In this document: piece by piece, positions 18,426 through 28,263 of the stretch | Layout: each line of letters starts with the position of its first letter | How positions within the stretch are numbered: the stretch's first letter is position 1 | Assembly (NCBI RefSeq): GCF_026262505.1 | Contig: NC_067205.1 | Span: 5,208,001 to 5,272,000 of the forward strand | Length of the DNA: 64,000 bases | Origin: Trichomonas vaginalis G3 | Lineage: Eukaryota > Parabasalia > Trichomonadida > Trichomonadidae | Reading direction: 5' to 3' | The notes under the pieces: generated by a model | What the model saw: only the letters and a program-made list of their open reading frames with translations | The model's database searches: none | What the model was told of the DNA's origin: nothing | Position numbers and translations under genes: made by a program

Positions 18426-18786
18426 GAAAAGATCGAAATTTTATTGTGATTTTAACTGATCTATATTTCGCTTGCGTTATTTGAATCTTTTCTTTTGCAA
18501 TATGTCATTCCTTTCACTTTTCGAATTTCATTTGCCTGCATGCTCTCTCGTTTTGGTTGAAAATCAACTCAATCTTAAAATGAACTTCTTCATTCTTTAC
18601 AATAAATTCAATTTTTTTCGAGATATATCTTTATCTACCCCTATGTGAGCTGCATATTCTTTCTCGCTAAATTCTTTTGATTCTTCAGAGCTAAAAATCA
18701 AGTTTAATAAAAATAATGTTTATTCATAATTTTGAAAACCAAATTCAAATTTGAATGAGAATTTTTGAAAAAAAATATAGAATATT
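18426..18786. other. Spacer with weak remnants, no clear gene
   Basis: On the minus strand a short helix-turn-helix-like stretch (SKEFSEKEYAAHIGVDK) is visible near 18610-18690, but no sustained frame. It may be remnant coding sequence of the outer transposon. Confidence 0.35.
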
Positions 18787-19311
18787 TCAATAGTTTGGAA
18801 TCTCTTCAACTTCCCACTGCTTATTAACACATTTTTTCCAGAGCGGTTTATCATCCTTGGTCCATTTCTTAAATTTGTTGTAAACCTCTCTTGGAGTGTA
18901 TGGTCGAACTCCAATTTTTGGATGAGCGCCATGTGGCATGTCATTGTATTTTTGCCTGAATTCTTCCAATTCCTGATTGATGCTCTCAAATTCTGAAGAC
19001 TTTGGAGCATTTTTGTCCAGTGATGGCCAGAGGCGTTCAATTTTGCCATTTTGACGTGGCATGTATGGAGCTGATTTTCTGATTTGAATGTCATAAGTAC
19101 TCAAAAATTTTGTGAACTCTCCCTCATTTTCTTTACCGTTATCTGACCAGAAACAGAAAGGTGCTCCATATTTTTGAACTGTTGCAATTGCCACTTTTGA
19201 AGTTTCTGTTGAACTTTTGTTACGAAGCAATTTCAATGCTAACAAATAACGACTTTTGTCATCAATTATTCCATAAACCGGTAAAGTTTCTGGTTCTTTC
19301 AAAAAATGAAT
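18787..19311 (-). pseudogene. rve-core transposase, 3' part
   Basis: This is the C-terminal part of a DDE transposase with an integrase core. IIDDKSRYLLALKLL opens the core, FWSDNGKENEGEF supplies the second catalytic Asp, and PRQNGKIERLWPSLDKN supplies the Glu. A YNDMPHGAHPKIGVRPYTP tail follows, typical of rve transposases. The first catalytic Asp (WHVDIHF) lies beyond the MULE insertion at 22469-22485. The MULE target duplication (19303-19311) is within the gene. The residues present look intact, so the transposase was probably working when it was interrupted. Confidence 0.75.
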
Positions 19312-19573
19312 AGAGTAGGTGACAAAAGTGCATACTCTTAAATTAACCTTAAATGTTGATTTTTCGATATTTTCGGTATTAACCTTATTGTAAATTTTTC
19401 CGGTGATAAATTTATCACACTGAGGTTATTTTTCCGGTGAGATTTTTAACCTTGATTTAATGAAATTAATATATATAAATTTTATTATTTTTAATTTCGA
19501 ATGAGTATAATAAAATATTTTTTATGTGTTTTTGTTTTTGATGTGATTTGAATTTTGTTAACTCTTTTCAAAA

Positions 19574-19586
19574 TCACTTCATTTTT
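19574..19586 (+). promoter_or_regulatory. Trichomonad initiator of the MULE transposase
   Basis: TCACTTCATTTTT lies immediately before the ATG. It is identical to the initiator of the host surface gene at 63190 and fits the known Trichomonas Inr, TCAYT(A/T)-type. Confidence 0.65.
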
Positions 19587-21061
19587 ATGATTTCGGTGGA
19601 CTTAGAGGAGCTTATTGCTTTTGGTATTAAACAGGAAGTCAAGGGCGGTGTCCCATACAGAAGAAGAACGGGATCTCCAAAGCAATATGTCACTTATTCA
19701 TGTTCGTATCCCCTATGCAAGGCAAAATTTAGGGTTGAAGAACAAAATGGAGTGTTTACTATAAGCAAAGTTAATGAATAACATTGCCATCATATAGAAG
19801 TTGAAATGGGTTCACATTACGCGAGTAAATTTTATCAAAAATGGATCGAACTTTATATTAAAAACGGTGGAAAGCAATTTCTTGCTCAAAAAGCATTTTT
19901 TGATAAGTTCGGAATTGATACGAATAACAAAGAAACGATGAAACTTTTCGCGCAGTCTACTGATGCTTTAAAGCACAAATTTTATCGCCTTGATGAGATT
20001 ATTGCACAAAGATTATCAAACGATCCTTACACTTCTTTGGAAGCATTTTTGAATAATTTACAGGAAGAGTGCCCAGATGATCTCGTTCAATTTGATTACA
20101 ATGGAGATTTTTTCCGAGTTTACAATCAAATATATATGCACCTTTTGCTGCAAAAGAATTGGTGCATAGCATTGATAACCCTCTCCACGTCGATTCCACT
20201 CATTCTTTAATTAAAGGAAAGATCCAATTGTTTGCAGTAACAATGAAAACAAGTCAAAACACAATTTTCCCCTTTTGCTATTTTTTAGTGAACCCTCAGA
20301 CATCTGAAAAAATTCAAGAATGTTTGGTGAAATTCTGTGAGTTTGCGCACCTGGATCCACAGCATTGGAGCGCTGACTGTGCGCTAAACATTGCTCGCGC
20401 AATTGAGGACGGATTTCCTCTTGCGCAGCTCAGTTGGTGCGCTGTGCATGTTTTACGCGCATGTGCAAAAGTTGGAAGCTATTTTGACAATCCACAGAAT
20501 TTTGAGAACTTCTATTTAGCAATGGACTTTTTGACATTACGTGCAGATGCAACGAATGCAGAAAAGCTGGCTGAAGAGTCTGATGAAACATATGAGTTCT
20601 TGACAACAATGTTAGAAGAAGAAGAACCGCGCGCTTTGAAGTATTTCGATAAACAATGGAGAAGAACCAAAGAACATTGGATGATGTTATATCGTGGAGA
20701 AGGTGATTCCACGAATAACATTGCGGAATCACACTTTCATCAATTAAAGCAAACATTTTTCTTGGGTAAGAAAAATGAGCGCATTGATGACATCGTCATA
20801 ACTCTCATCACTGTTGTGATTCCAAATGCGATTATTAAGGTTCAAGTCGCTAATGTTTTGAATGAAGAAAGAGCAGTAAGAATTCTTACAAGGGCAGGTA
20901 ATCAGATTGTTGAGCAAAGAGCTTCAAAACACGATGAATGTTTGAAATTAATTCAACACATTTTGGAAATTGTCGAAAGCCGAAGGATTGAACCTAATGT
21001 CCTTATTCCATCTTTGAAGGCAATATTAAATTTGGCACAAAGAAGTTTAAAGGAAGAGTAA
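19587..21061 (+). pseudogene. MULE transposase
   Basis: This is a Mutator-family transposase. The N-terminal zinc-binding region is of FLYWCH/WRKY-GCM type (TYSCSYPLCKAKF ... HCHH). The DDE core has HVDSTHSLIKGK (first Asp), HWSADCALNIARAIEDGF (second Asp), the WCAVHVLRACAKV C/H motif, and NIAESHFHQLKQTF (Glu). An in-frame TAA at 19779-19781 lies just before HCHH, where a Tyr codon would be one base away, and a frame change lies between about 20159 and 20210. With two defects it is non-autonomous now, but catalytic residues are kept, so decay is recent. The ATG at 19587 is chosen for its initiator. Confidence 0.8.
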
Positions 21062-21277
21062 GCAAGATTAGATAATTTGGACTTTTTTTAAAATTAATGA
21101 ATAAACAGTATATTTTTGAAGTGTAAGCTTATTTACCTGAAGCTATATTACTTAATATAACATTCAAATTATTGCTATTTATTGGAGAACAAATTTATGT
21201 AATTTTCACATGAAAATTGATAAATTTGTATTTCCTTATGATAATCAATTTTTGTATTTGTAGAGAGTCTCCCTCAT

Positions 21278-22389
21278 GATATCAAGACTTGGCTATTAGT
21301 CTTTATCCATTTTTGAAAATTGTATTGTAAATTGTAAGAATTTCTGAATACTACTACTATAAAATATAATTGCTTATCAATGTATATTCTCCCTGCATGA
21401 TATCAAGACTTGGCTATTAGTCTTTATCCATTTTTGAAAATTGTATTGTAAATTGTAAGAATTTCTGAATACTACTACTATAAAATATAATTGCTTATCA
21501 ATGTATATTCTCCCTGCATGATATCAAGACTTGGCTATTAGTCTTTATCCATTTTTGAAAATTGTATTGTAAATTGTAAGAATTTCTGAATACTACTACT
21601 ATAAAATATAATTGCTTATCAATGTATATTCTCCCTGCATGATATCAAGACTTGGCTATTAGTCTTTATCCATTTTTGAAAATTGTATTGTAAATTGTAA
21701 GAATTTCTGAATACTACTACTATAAAATATAATTGCTTATCAATGTATATTCTCCCTGCATGATATCAAGACTTGGCTATTAGTCTTTATCCATTTTTGA
21801 AAATTGTATTGTAAATTGTAAGAATTTCTGAATACTACTACTATAAAATATAATTGCTTATCAATGTATATTCTCCCTGCATGATATCAAGACTTGGCTA
21901 TTAGTCTTTATCCATTTTTGAAAATTGTATTGTAAATTGTAAGAATTTCTGAATACTACTACTATAAAATATAATTGCTTATCAATGTATATTCTCCCTG
22001 CATGATATCAAGACTTGGCTATTAGTCTTTATCCATTTTTGAAAATTGTATTGTAAATTGTAAGAATTTCTGAATACTACTACTATAAAATACAATTGCT
22101 TATCAATGTATATTCTCCCTGCATGATATCAAGACTTGGCTATTAGTCTTTATCCATTTTTGAAAATTGTATTGTAAATTGTAAGAATTTCTGAATACTA
22201 CTACTATAAAATATAATTGCTTATCAATGTATATTCTCCCTGCATGATATCAAGACTTGGCTATTAGTCTTTATCCATTTTTGAAAATTGTATTGTAAAT
22301 TGTAAGAATTTCTGAATACTACTACTATAAAATATAATTGCTTATCAATGTATATTCTCCCTGCATGATATCAAGACTTGGCTATAAGT
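21278..22389. repeat. 121-bp tandem satellite
   Basis: Unit starts fall at 21278, 21399, 21520 and every 121 bp to 22367, giving nine full units and a partial tenth. Units begin GATATCAAGACTTGGCTATT and are almost identical; I noticed one substitution near 22090. It lies inside the MULE, between the transposase and the right end, so it probably moves with it. Near-identity implies recent expansion or homogenisation. Confidence 0.85.
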
Positions 22390-22485
22390 CTCTATTCATT
22401 ATGAGTATGACCCCATTTTTTTTACAAAAAGTGCCGAATTGCAACTTTGTCCCAATCTCAAAATGAATATCCACATGCCAGATTG

Positions 22486-22550
22486 AAAAAAAAAAAAAAA
22501 AGGCATTGGGGCTTCCAGGCACTTCGTGCCCTCTAGCCCCGAAGATGTTT
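22486..22550 (+). repeat. Left inverted end of Maverick B, with hairpin
   Basis: A run of 16 A, then GGCATTGGGGC; inside it GGGGC and GCCCC pair around an inner stem GGCAC-ttc-GTGCC (22508-22540). The right end has the same outer stem but a different inner stem. Confidence 0.85.
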
Positions 22551-22601
22551 TGTCACTTTTCTGTCACTTTTCAGGGAAAAAACATTTTTATTGTATATAA
22601 A

Positions 22602-23420
22602 ATGAATTTTACAAAACCACCGTTACCCTTCTTTGGAAATAAGAGTAGATGTAAAGATATTCTATTGAGAGAACTTAAGAAACTACCGAATGGTCTAACA
22701 TTTGTAGATTTGTTCGGTGGAAGTTTCTATATATCTCATTTGTGCCATATTGTATTCCCAGACTCAAAGATTATATGCAATGACTTCGACAACTATATGA
22801 ACCGTCTCAAACATATACCAGACACAAACAAAATATTGAGTGAGTTGAAAGAAAAGATACCTATAGGTAAGATGGAACGTATACCATTAGATAAGAAAAA
22901 TACTGTCAGAGAGGTTTTGAAAAAAGCAGAGTATATTGACTGGGATAGTATATCTTCTAGACTATTGTATAGTGGTTCTATAAGAGTTCATGACATTGAA
23001 ACACTTATGTCAAACGTTTTATATCTTAACTATACAAAGGTTTTCAAAGAGAACATAGAAAAATATACTGAGGGTATAGAGTTTGTGAGATGTCGTTGGA
23101 CAGAGTTGTATGAAAAATATAAAGACAAGGAAAATGTTTTCTTTATAGTGGACCCGCCGTTCTATAACACATATGATTTTCAATACCAAGTAGACTGGAC
23201 TTTGAGAGACTCTTTAGAAACTTTAGACGTTATACATAACCATCCATGCTTTTACTTTACATCCGATAAAAGTGGTTTGGAAACCGTTATGAGATGGTTA
23301 GAGGATATACATGAGTATGATTTTAGATACGATAAGATAGAATATGAGAGAGGTCCTATAAACCGGAGAAAGTGTCATAACAAAGAAATTTTATTGGTAA
23401 GTAAATGTGGTTTGAAATAG
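22602..23420 (+). CDS. Dam-like N6-adenine DNA methyltransferase (D12 class)
   Basis: About 272 residues from MNFTKPPLPFFGNKSR. The PFFGNKSR start, the FVDLFGGSFYISHL SAM-binding motif I and the VDPPFYNTYDF catalytic DPPY-type motif are those of D12-class adenine methylases such as Dam. It would methylate adenine in DNA, perhaps marking or protecting the element. Known Trichomonas genomes carry several N6-adenine methylases of this type. The upstream in-frame ATG (22506) lies in the inverted end, so 22602 is preferred; it follows a TATATAAA stretch. The frame looks whole. Confidence 0.85.
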   Translation: MNFTKPPLPFFGNKSRCKDILLRELKKLPNGLTFVDLFGGSFYISHLCHIVFPDSKIICNDFDNYMNRLKHIPDTNKILSELKEKIPIGKMERIPLDKKNTVREVLKKAEYIDWDSISSRLLYSGSIRVHDIETLMSNVLYLNYTKVFKENIEKYTEGIEFVRCRWTELYEKYKDKENVFFIVDPPFYNTYDFQYQVDWTLRDSLETLDVIHNHPCFYFTSDKSGLETVMRWLEDIHEYDFRYDKIEYERGPINRRKCHNKEILLVSKCGLK

Positions 23421-23536
23421 GACTACTTGTTTTAGGTTTTTTCCATTGTGTCATTTACTTATTTGACGTGGCAGAAAAGTACAGAGAATATGAAGATGAA
23501 CCAATGCCTGCAAATGTCCAGTATATGTACTCGTAA
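23405..23536 (+). CDS. 43-residue single-span membrane protein
   Basis: The frame begins MWFEIGLLVLGFFHCVIYLF, a probable membrane helix, and continues with a charged tail (DVAEKYREYEDEPMP). The start overlaps the end of the methyltransferase gene by 16 bp. The overlap and a clear membrane span argue that it is real, but with 43 codons chance cannot be excluded. Small membrane proteins are common in virus-like elements. Confidence 0.45.
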   Translation: MWFEIGLLVLGFFHCVIYLFDVAEKYREYEDEPMPANVQYMYS

Positions 23537-23559
23537 GAGATATTTTTATCTAATATTAA

Positions 23560-23922
23560 ATGGACGCACAGAACTTAGCGAATGCACAGCAACCTGGACA
23601 ACCAAACCCAGAGAATATTCCAAATGAAGTTAGAATACAAACTGCAATGGCAAACTATGGTCAAGTGCCAACAGATGTACAAATGCAAACTGCCATGTTC
23701 AAATGACGCTGCGTTAGGTTTGCCACCATGGTATGCAAATATGAGATGGAAAGAGTTTTATACAAACCCTGAAGTGGGATATAAACAACTCTATGCAGAT
23801 GACGCGAACACAGGAGTTGACCAGAGTATGTTTTCTACCAGAGGAGAAATAGAATGTATGAGCTCCAGTTAAAGAATGCTATGGAACTCAGAAGGAAACG
23901 TAAGAGACTAGGCGGACATTAG
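23560..23922 (+). pseudogene. Small structural-type gene remnant(s), Maverick B
   Basis: Starts MDAQNLANAQQPGQPNPENI after a TAATATTAA leader; later coding-like segments are ALGLPPWYANMRWKEFYTNP and a basic end (MELRRKRKRLGGH). It is probably one gene that is now broken, or two overlapping small genes. No family is recognised. Position between the methyltransferase and the amphipathic small protein suggests a virion component. Confidence 0.4.
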
Positions 23923-23940
23923 ATTTTTACATATAGTAAA

Positions 23941-24180
23941 ATGGGTTTCTTCAGTAGTATTGGAAGCTTCTTCAGAAGAGTTGGAAGAGGTATATGGAAT
24001 GGAATAAAATCTGTCGGAAGAGGAATTTGGAACGGAGTCAAAAATATTGGTAAAGAGTAGGTCAGTTCGTTGGTATTATACCTAAAGACCTGAACCAGAA
24101 GAACAAGCTCCTGTTATACAACAGCCTGAACCTGCACCACAGTCAAGTTGGCAACCAATCCAACACCTCAACCGTATTAA
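23941..24180 (+). pseudogene. Amphipathic membrane-active-type small protein, broken
   Basis: Begins MGFFSSIGSFFRRVGRGIWN, with two GRGIWNG(I/V)K repeats that form an amphipathic, Gly/Trp-rich helix, followed by a Pro/Gln-rich tail. Such helices occur in membrane-lytic minor capsid proteins of adenovirus type; this is an analogy, not a demonstrated homology. A gene of similar design lies at 27058-27457. The gene appears broken. Confidence 0.45.
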
Positions 24181-25028
24181 AATTATATTTTACCGTTCGA
24201 TAGTAGTTGTATATGAAACTAAGTTCTAAGTAAAACGCATGGTATAATGGAACTATTCTCTTTCTTCCATCTGTTGTAAACCATACTTGAAAGTCTGAAA
24301 TACTTCCACTCGGTGGTTCATATAGCTTTGTAGGTTTTTCGTAAAAGTCATTTGCCAAGCATAAAAAAGAGTTTTGTGCACCAGAAAATGAAGCATGAAC
24401 TATAATAGCATCTGAGTCGAAAACATTTTCATATGTTCCATTAGGGTTTTCGACTTCATAAAAGTCCGGGTGTACTGGATATTCTGCAGGCTGATTTAAC
24501 ATCCTCAAAAATCTATACCATGCCAAGTTGTTATATTTTGTAGAAATATAAACGTTTTCTCCAAGGTCTTCTATTCTATTGAATTTAACAGTTGCATTTT
24601 TCCTGTCATATATAATATCGAGATGGTACTCTCCTTCGTCAATGTTAAACTGGTTTGCATATTCGAGATAGATATCGTTTATTTTTTCTTGAAAAGCTTG
24701 AAGAGTTGTTTCTAAGTTTACAAGCAAATTCACTTGTAAAATTTTCCCTGTTCAAATTTCTCATACGTACGTTTTTTTTGTTATAGTATCGAACTTCAAA
24801 AGCGACCGTAAATGGGAAACCATGTATGGCTTCTGAAATGAACTTCATTCTACGAAAGCCAATAGCTTTTGTGACGGATGGGTCTCTTAACCATCTTAGT
24901 GGGTAGTCAAAGCGATAGCCTTCATGCTTTACGGTCTCTGTCTCAAACTTTTGACCGACATTCGTAAAAAGTTCATCTAATGGTTTAGTTGTAGCAACTC
25001 TAGAAGTTTCTTTTTCTATTGGAAGCAT
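24143..25028 (-). pseudogene. Capsid-associated (penton-type) candidate, copy 1, broken
   Basis: Same family as 30472-31332: both start ML(P/Q)(I/V)EK, share KPLDxxFTNxG and YRFDYPxRWLxxPSxxKAIGFRR near the N-terminus, and an FYEPPSxSxSDFQVWFTT segment near the C-terminus. The protein at 13685 in Maverick A is a more distant relative. Two copies in one element is unusual. This copy is broken; the other looks whole. It is divergent from the fibre gene with an 18-bp gap. Confidence 0.55.
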
Positions 25029-25046
25029 ATTTTATCTAGAATAAAA
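25029..25046. promoter_or_regulatory. 18-bp bidirectional promoter, near-palindrome
   Basis: ATTTTATCTAGAATAAAA lies between the head-to-head ATGs of the capsid-type gene and the fibre gene. It is nearly palindromic (TTTTAT...ATAAAA), which would let it work in both directions. Confidence 0.6.
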
Positions 25047-26088
25047 ATGTCAAATGAAACAGCGTCTATGAGAGAAATACAACACAACCGACAACTCATT
25101 TTGCAAGCTCTAAATAAGAACACAACAAACTTTTCAAACTATTCTAAGATATCTGAGTCATTGAAAGAAGGAAACTTAAAACTGACATTAAACCCATTGA
25201 CAGATGAGTTTCTGTTTCAAGACAGTAAGAACCATACTGTTTGTATAAATCCAACAAAAGGAACCTTAAACGAGAAGCCTATAAAAGAACTTCTTTTGAA
25301 AGCAGATATTGACAACAAAGCTGACAAAGAGTATGTCATTGAAAAAGTTCAAGAAGAACATGACAGAGCAGATGCAACATATGCAACAAAAGCAGATGTT
25401 GACAACAAAGCTGACAAAGAGTATGTCATTGAAAAAGTTCAAGAAGAACATGACAGAGCAGATGCAACATATGCAACAAAAGCAGATGTTGAAAAGAAAG
25501 CTGACAAAGAAACTGTAGATATGTTGACACAAACGGTTTCAAGTCATACCAGAGGTTTAATGGAAGATGGACAACAGTTGAAAGAGCTTGAGAAAGGTGT
25601 TACAGAGTTAAGGAATACAAAAGCAGACAAAACAGAGCTTCAAACATTAAAGACAGAAATACTTCAAACAGTATATCCTATAGGTTCTATTTATACGTCA
25701 ATGAACTCTACCAGACCAGAAGTAGTACTTGGTTTTGGAACTTGGACTCAAATAGTCGACAGGTTTTTGTATTGTGCAAACTCTTCAAAGGAAACAGGTG
25801 GAAGTAAAACGATTTCAGGTGAAAACCTACCTGCGCACAGTCACTACATAATTTAAGTACATCTGAAGCAGGTTGGCATAAGCATAGATATTGGGATTGG
25901 TCAGCAATGACAAAAGGTAAAGGATATGATGTTAAAGACGACGTTCAGTTTGCTATAAATTGTTTCTGGGATGACACAGGGAGAGGAAACCATACACATT
26001 TGTTTCAGGGTATACGCAAACAACGGGACAAAGTAAAGACTACATGCCACCTTACATGACAGTTTACGCATGGTATAGAAATGCTTAG
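25047..26088 (+). pseudogene. Phage-type fibre protein, Maverick B, broken
   Basis: This is a fibre with a trimeric-type stalk. It contains an exact long internal duplication (KADVDNKADKEYVIEKVQEE) and a C-terminal phage tail-collar-like domain (YPIGSIYTSMNSTRPE, GFGTWTQI, NLPAHSH, then YMPPYMTVYAWYRNA). The same collar domain occurs in the Maverick A fibre, which has a different stalk. The role is probably receptor recognition. The gene is broken near its end. Its stop overlaps the convergent integrase stop by 4 bp. Confidence 0.7.
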
Positions 26089-27041
26089 TCGTCATTTTCA
26101 ACTTCTTTAGCATATTCGTCAGGAGTTGTCTTATATTTGTTAGGAACTGTCTTTGAAAGTATACCACCTTGAACCTTAACAAGTTTGAAACGAGGTCTGA
26201 CAATAGTAGTTTTATCTTCTGCTTGCAGTCTGTACATTTTGCCATGTTTGCCTAAAACTTCATAATATTCTCTTGTATACTTTCTTCTATTTTTACGAAC
26301 ACGAATGTGAGTACCTGTCGGTTCCCATTGTTGTCATAGTCAATAGTATTTTCATATGGGTCGCGTTTAGGTATTTCTATTTTTACTTTGTCACCTTTCT
26401 TAAGTTTGAAGCCTGGCATTCTTTCTTGTTTGTCTCTTTTGACTAAACTATTAAATATATAGTCTTTCTCTAAGTCGGGTTGTTTTTCATTTCTTCGGGG
26501 GAGTGGTTTCCCAAACCTTTTTGTTTACGGTTATTGTAAATATTTAAAACTTGTCTCATCTTTGCCATGGAGAAGTGTCTATACTTGTCGTCATATGACA
26601 TTTCATTACTTCACCACCTTGTGGTTGGTTTAAGTCTCTTAAGATTTTTATACAACTGTCAATGACACCAAGAGCAGAATGGTTTTGGTCGACAATGAAA
26701 TATTGGTTTACATTTTTTGAACGCAGATAGTTTTTAATATCGTCTGATTTGAAAGAACTTTCACAGTCAGATGTCAGTTTTGTTGGATGGTATTTGTCAA
26801 CGAATATTGTCAAAGCAGTTTTCACATCTAAAATATTTTTGGACCATAATGGTATGGCTTCACAGTATCTTGTGTTTTGACCGACAAATATTAGCCAGTA
26901 TGGTGGTCCATCTTCTCTATACCTCGGAATGTTTTCCAAGATATCCATAAACCAAGCATTTGGTGTTGAACTAAAGATTTTTACCATGAGTGCTTTCTTT
27001 GTTGCTTTAGAAACATACGGGTCCTTGTTTGAATTCGTCAT
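26085..27041 (-). pseudogene. Maverick B integrase (rve family), broken
   Basis: Retroviral-type integrase. The start is MTNSNKDPYVSKATKKAL. The core holds NAWFMDILENIP (first Asp), YWLIFVGQNTRYCEAIPL, LTSDCESSFKSDD (second Asp) and the SALGVIDSCIKILRDLNQ segment. The C-terminus has a basic linker and an SH3/chromo-like module (GFKLKKGDKVKIEIPKRDP). The gene is broken in more than one place. It is divergent from 27058 with a 16-bp gap. Confidence 0.8.
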
Positions 27042-27057
27042 TTTTAACCCATAAGAA
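27042..27057. promoter_or_regulatory. 16-bp bidirectional promoter gap
   Basis: A TTTTAACCCATAAGAA gap separates the integrase start from the small amphipathic gene. Confidence 0.4.
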
Positions 27058-27457
27058 ATGGGTTTATTTGGCGCATTAGCAGGAGTCGCATCTAGATTTT
27101 TGCCCGCAGTGGGAACACTAGCCAGAGGTGCATTTGGAATTGGAAGGAAGATTTTGAGTACATTAGGTATACTGAAAGAGAAAGCACAACCTATTATACA
27201 AACTGTACAGAAAGGTTGGGAGTAGCACGAGATGCAGCAAATCTTATTCCAAATCCTGAAACAAGAGGAAAAGTTCAAGGATGGATGGACAATGTAGGAA
27301 GACAAGCAGGAAACTACTATAACAAAGCAAATGACTACTATAACCAAGCAGGCACTACATGGACCAAGGTGAAAGATTCTTTAACAGAGGATATAACCAT
27401 GCACAACAGTGGGTAAACAACAACCAACCGCAACCGCCTCAAACGTGGGGAATGTAA
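27058..27457 (+). pseudogene. Amphipathic small virion-type protein, broken
   Basis: Begins MGLFGALAGVASRFLPAVGT, an Ala/Gly-rich amphipathic helix, then KILSTLGILKEKAQPI. Later sequence encodes tyrosine-rich repeats (NYYNKANDYYNQAG) and a Pro/Gln-rich end (QPQPPQTWGM). The design matches 23941-24180 and partly 14789-15304. Probably membrane-active or core; inferred from composition only. The gene appears broken. Confidence 0.45.
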
Positions 27458-27475
27458 ATTTTTTACTGAGATGAA

Positions 27476-27631
27476 ATGAACAATACAGCATTGAGACAAA
27501 TGGGCTCAAGATGGATTTGTCGGCTTCCAGCAGTTACACAACCACGTGTTTGTCAAGTTCTTCCTATACCTCAGGAAGTTTTAGACCGACTTAAAAAACC
27601 TCAACAACCAGTTGAAAACAAACCAAACTAA
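27476..27631 (+). CDS. 51-residue Maverick B protein
   Basis: Sequence MNNTALRQMGSRWICRLPAV continues Pro-rich to PQQPVENKPN. The leader TTTTTTACTGAGATGAAATG is repeated exactly before the next gene at 27651, which supports both as genes under a common signal. No family is recognised. Confidence 0.45.
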   Translation: MNNTALRQMGSRWICRLPAVTQPRVCQVLPIPQEVLDRLKKPQQPVENKPN

Positions 27632-27650
27632 AATTTTTTACTGAGATGAA
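27632..27650 (+). promoter_or_regulatory. Repeated leader TTTTTTACTGAGATGAA
   Basis: The block AATTTTTTACTGAGATGAAATG precedes both the 27476 and 27651 start codons (copies end at 27478 and 27653). It is probably a promoter-proximal duplication. Confidence 0.45.
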
Positions 27651-28227
27651 ATGACCGAAGAAGTTGAAACGGTAGATTTGACACCACAAACAAAAAGTTC
27701 AGAACCATTGTCAAAACCTGTCAAAGAACTTACAGATGAAGAGAAAAATTCAATAATAGAAAGTGTGAGGTCTGGAAATACAAACCTAACTACAAAGTCA
27801 CTTTTCATAAAAATGGAACGGCAGTATCTCAAAAAAGAAACAGACTCTCACAAATAAAATATTGAAGTCTGAAGGAATTTTCGAGACAACAGATGAAAAA
27901 GTTTACTTCACTGACCAACAGTTCATTATAGAACATCTCATTGACTTAGAGTCGAAATATTCTAAACTTTACAACAAACACAAAAAGTTGAAAGGAAAAC
28001 AGAAACAAATGGCATATGATATTTATGAAGATGTTGACGACACAACTGTTCAAGCAAGTGAGGTAAAGTCAAAGGAACCAATAGAAGAAGAAAAACAGAT
28101 AGAAGAAGGTGAGCCAAAAACTGAAGATAAACCAAAACCAAAGTTTAGTTTGGAGACTAAAAAAAGTCAACCTTCATTAGCTGGTATGGTTGGCGTCAAA
28201 GCTTATGATAGCAGCGTGGTTATGTAA
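27651..28227 (+). pseudogene. Acidic coiled-coil Maverick B protein, probably broken
   Basis: Starts MTEEVETVDLTPQTKS. A second open segment (FIIEHLIDLESKYSKLYNKH) reads as a coiled coil, followed by Glu/Lys/Pro-rich sequence (EEEKQIEEGEPKTEDKPKPK). The second segment has no good ATG, so the two are probably one gene with a break. Function unknown; it lies directly upstream of polB. Confidence 0.4.
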
Positions 28228-28263
28228 AGTAAAGAAAAAAAATATTTTTTTATTTTTATAAAA

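Larger units (their letters stand above)
19312..22459 (+). mobile_element. Mutator-like DNA transposon (TvMULE type)
   Basis: The element is bounded by a 9-bp direct repeat AAAATGAAT (19303-19311 and 22460-22468), the usual target-duplication length for MULEs. The imperfect inverted ends align as GAGTAGGTGACAAAAGTGCA (left) against GAGATTGGGACAAAGTTGCA (right, complement). It encodes a MULE transposase and carries a 121-bp satellite before its right end. It sits inside the rve transposase gene, 26 bp from Maverick B including the target copy. Confidence 0.8.

Noticed and set aside
18787-19302. The rve-type gene as a third Maverick integrase
   Set aside because: Its core and tail differ from the two Maverick integrases, and it is tied to simple inverted ends with TA borders and no capsid-type genes of its own.
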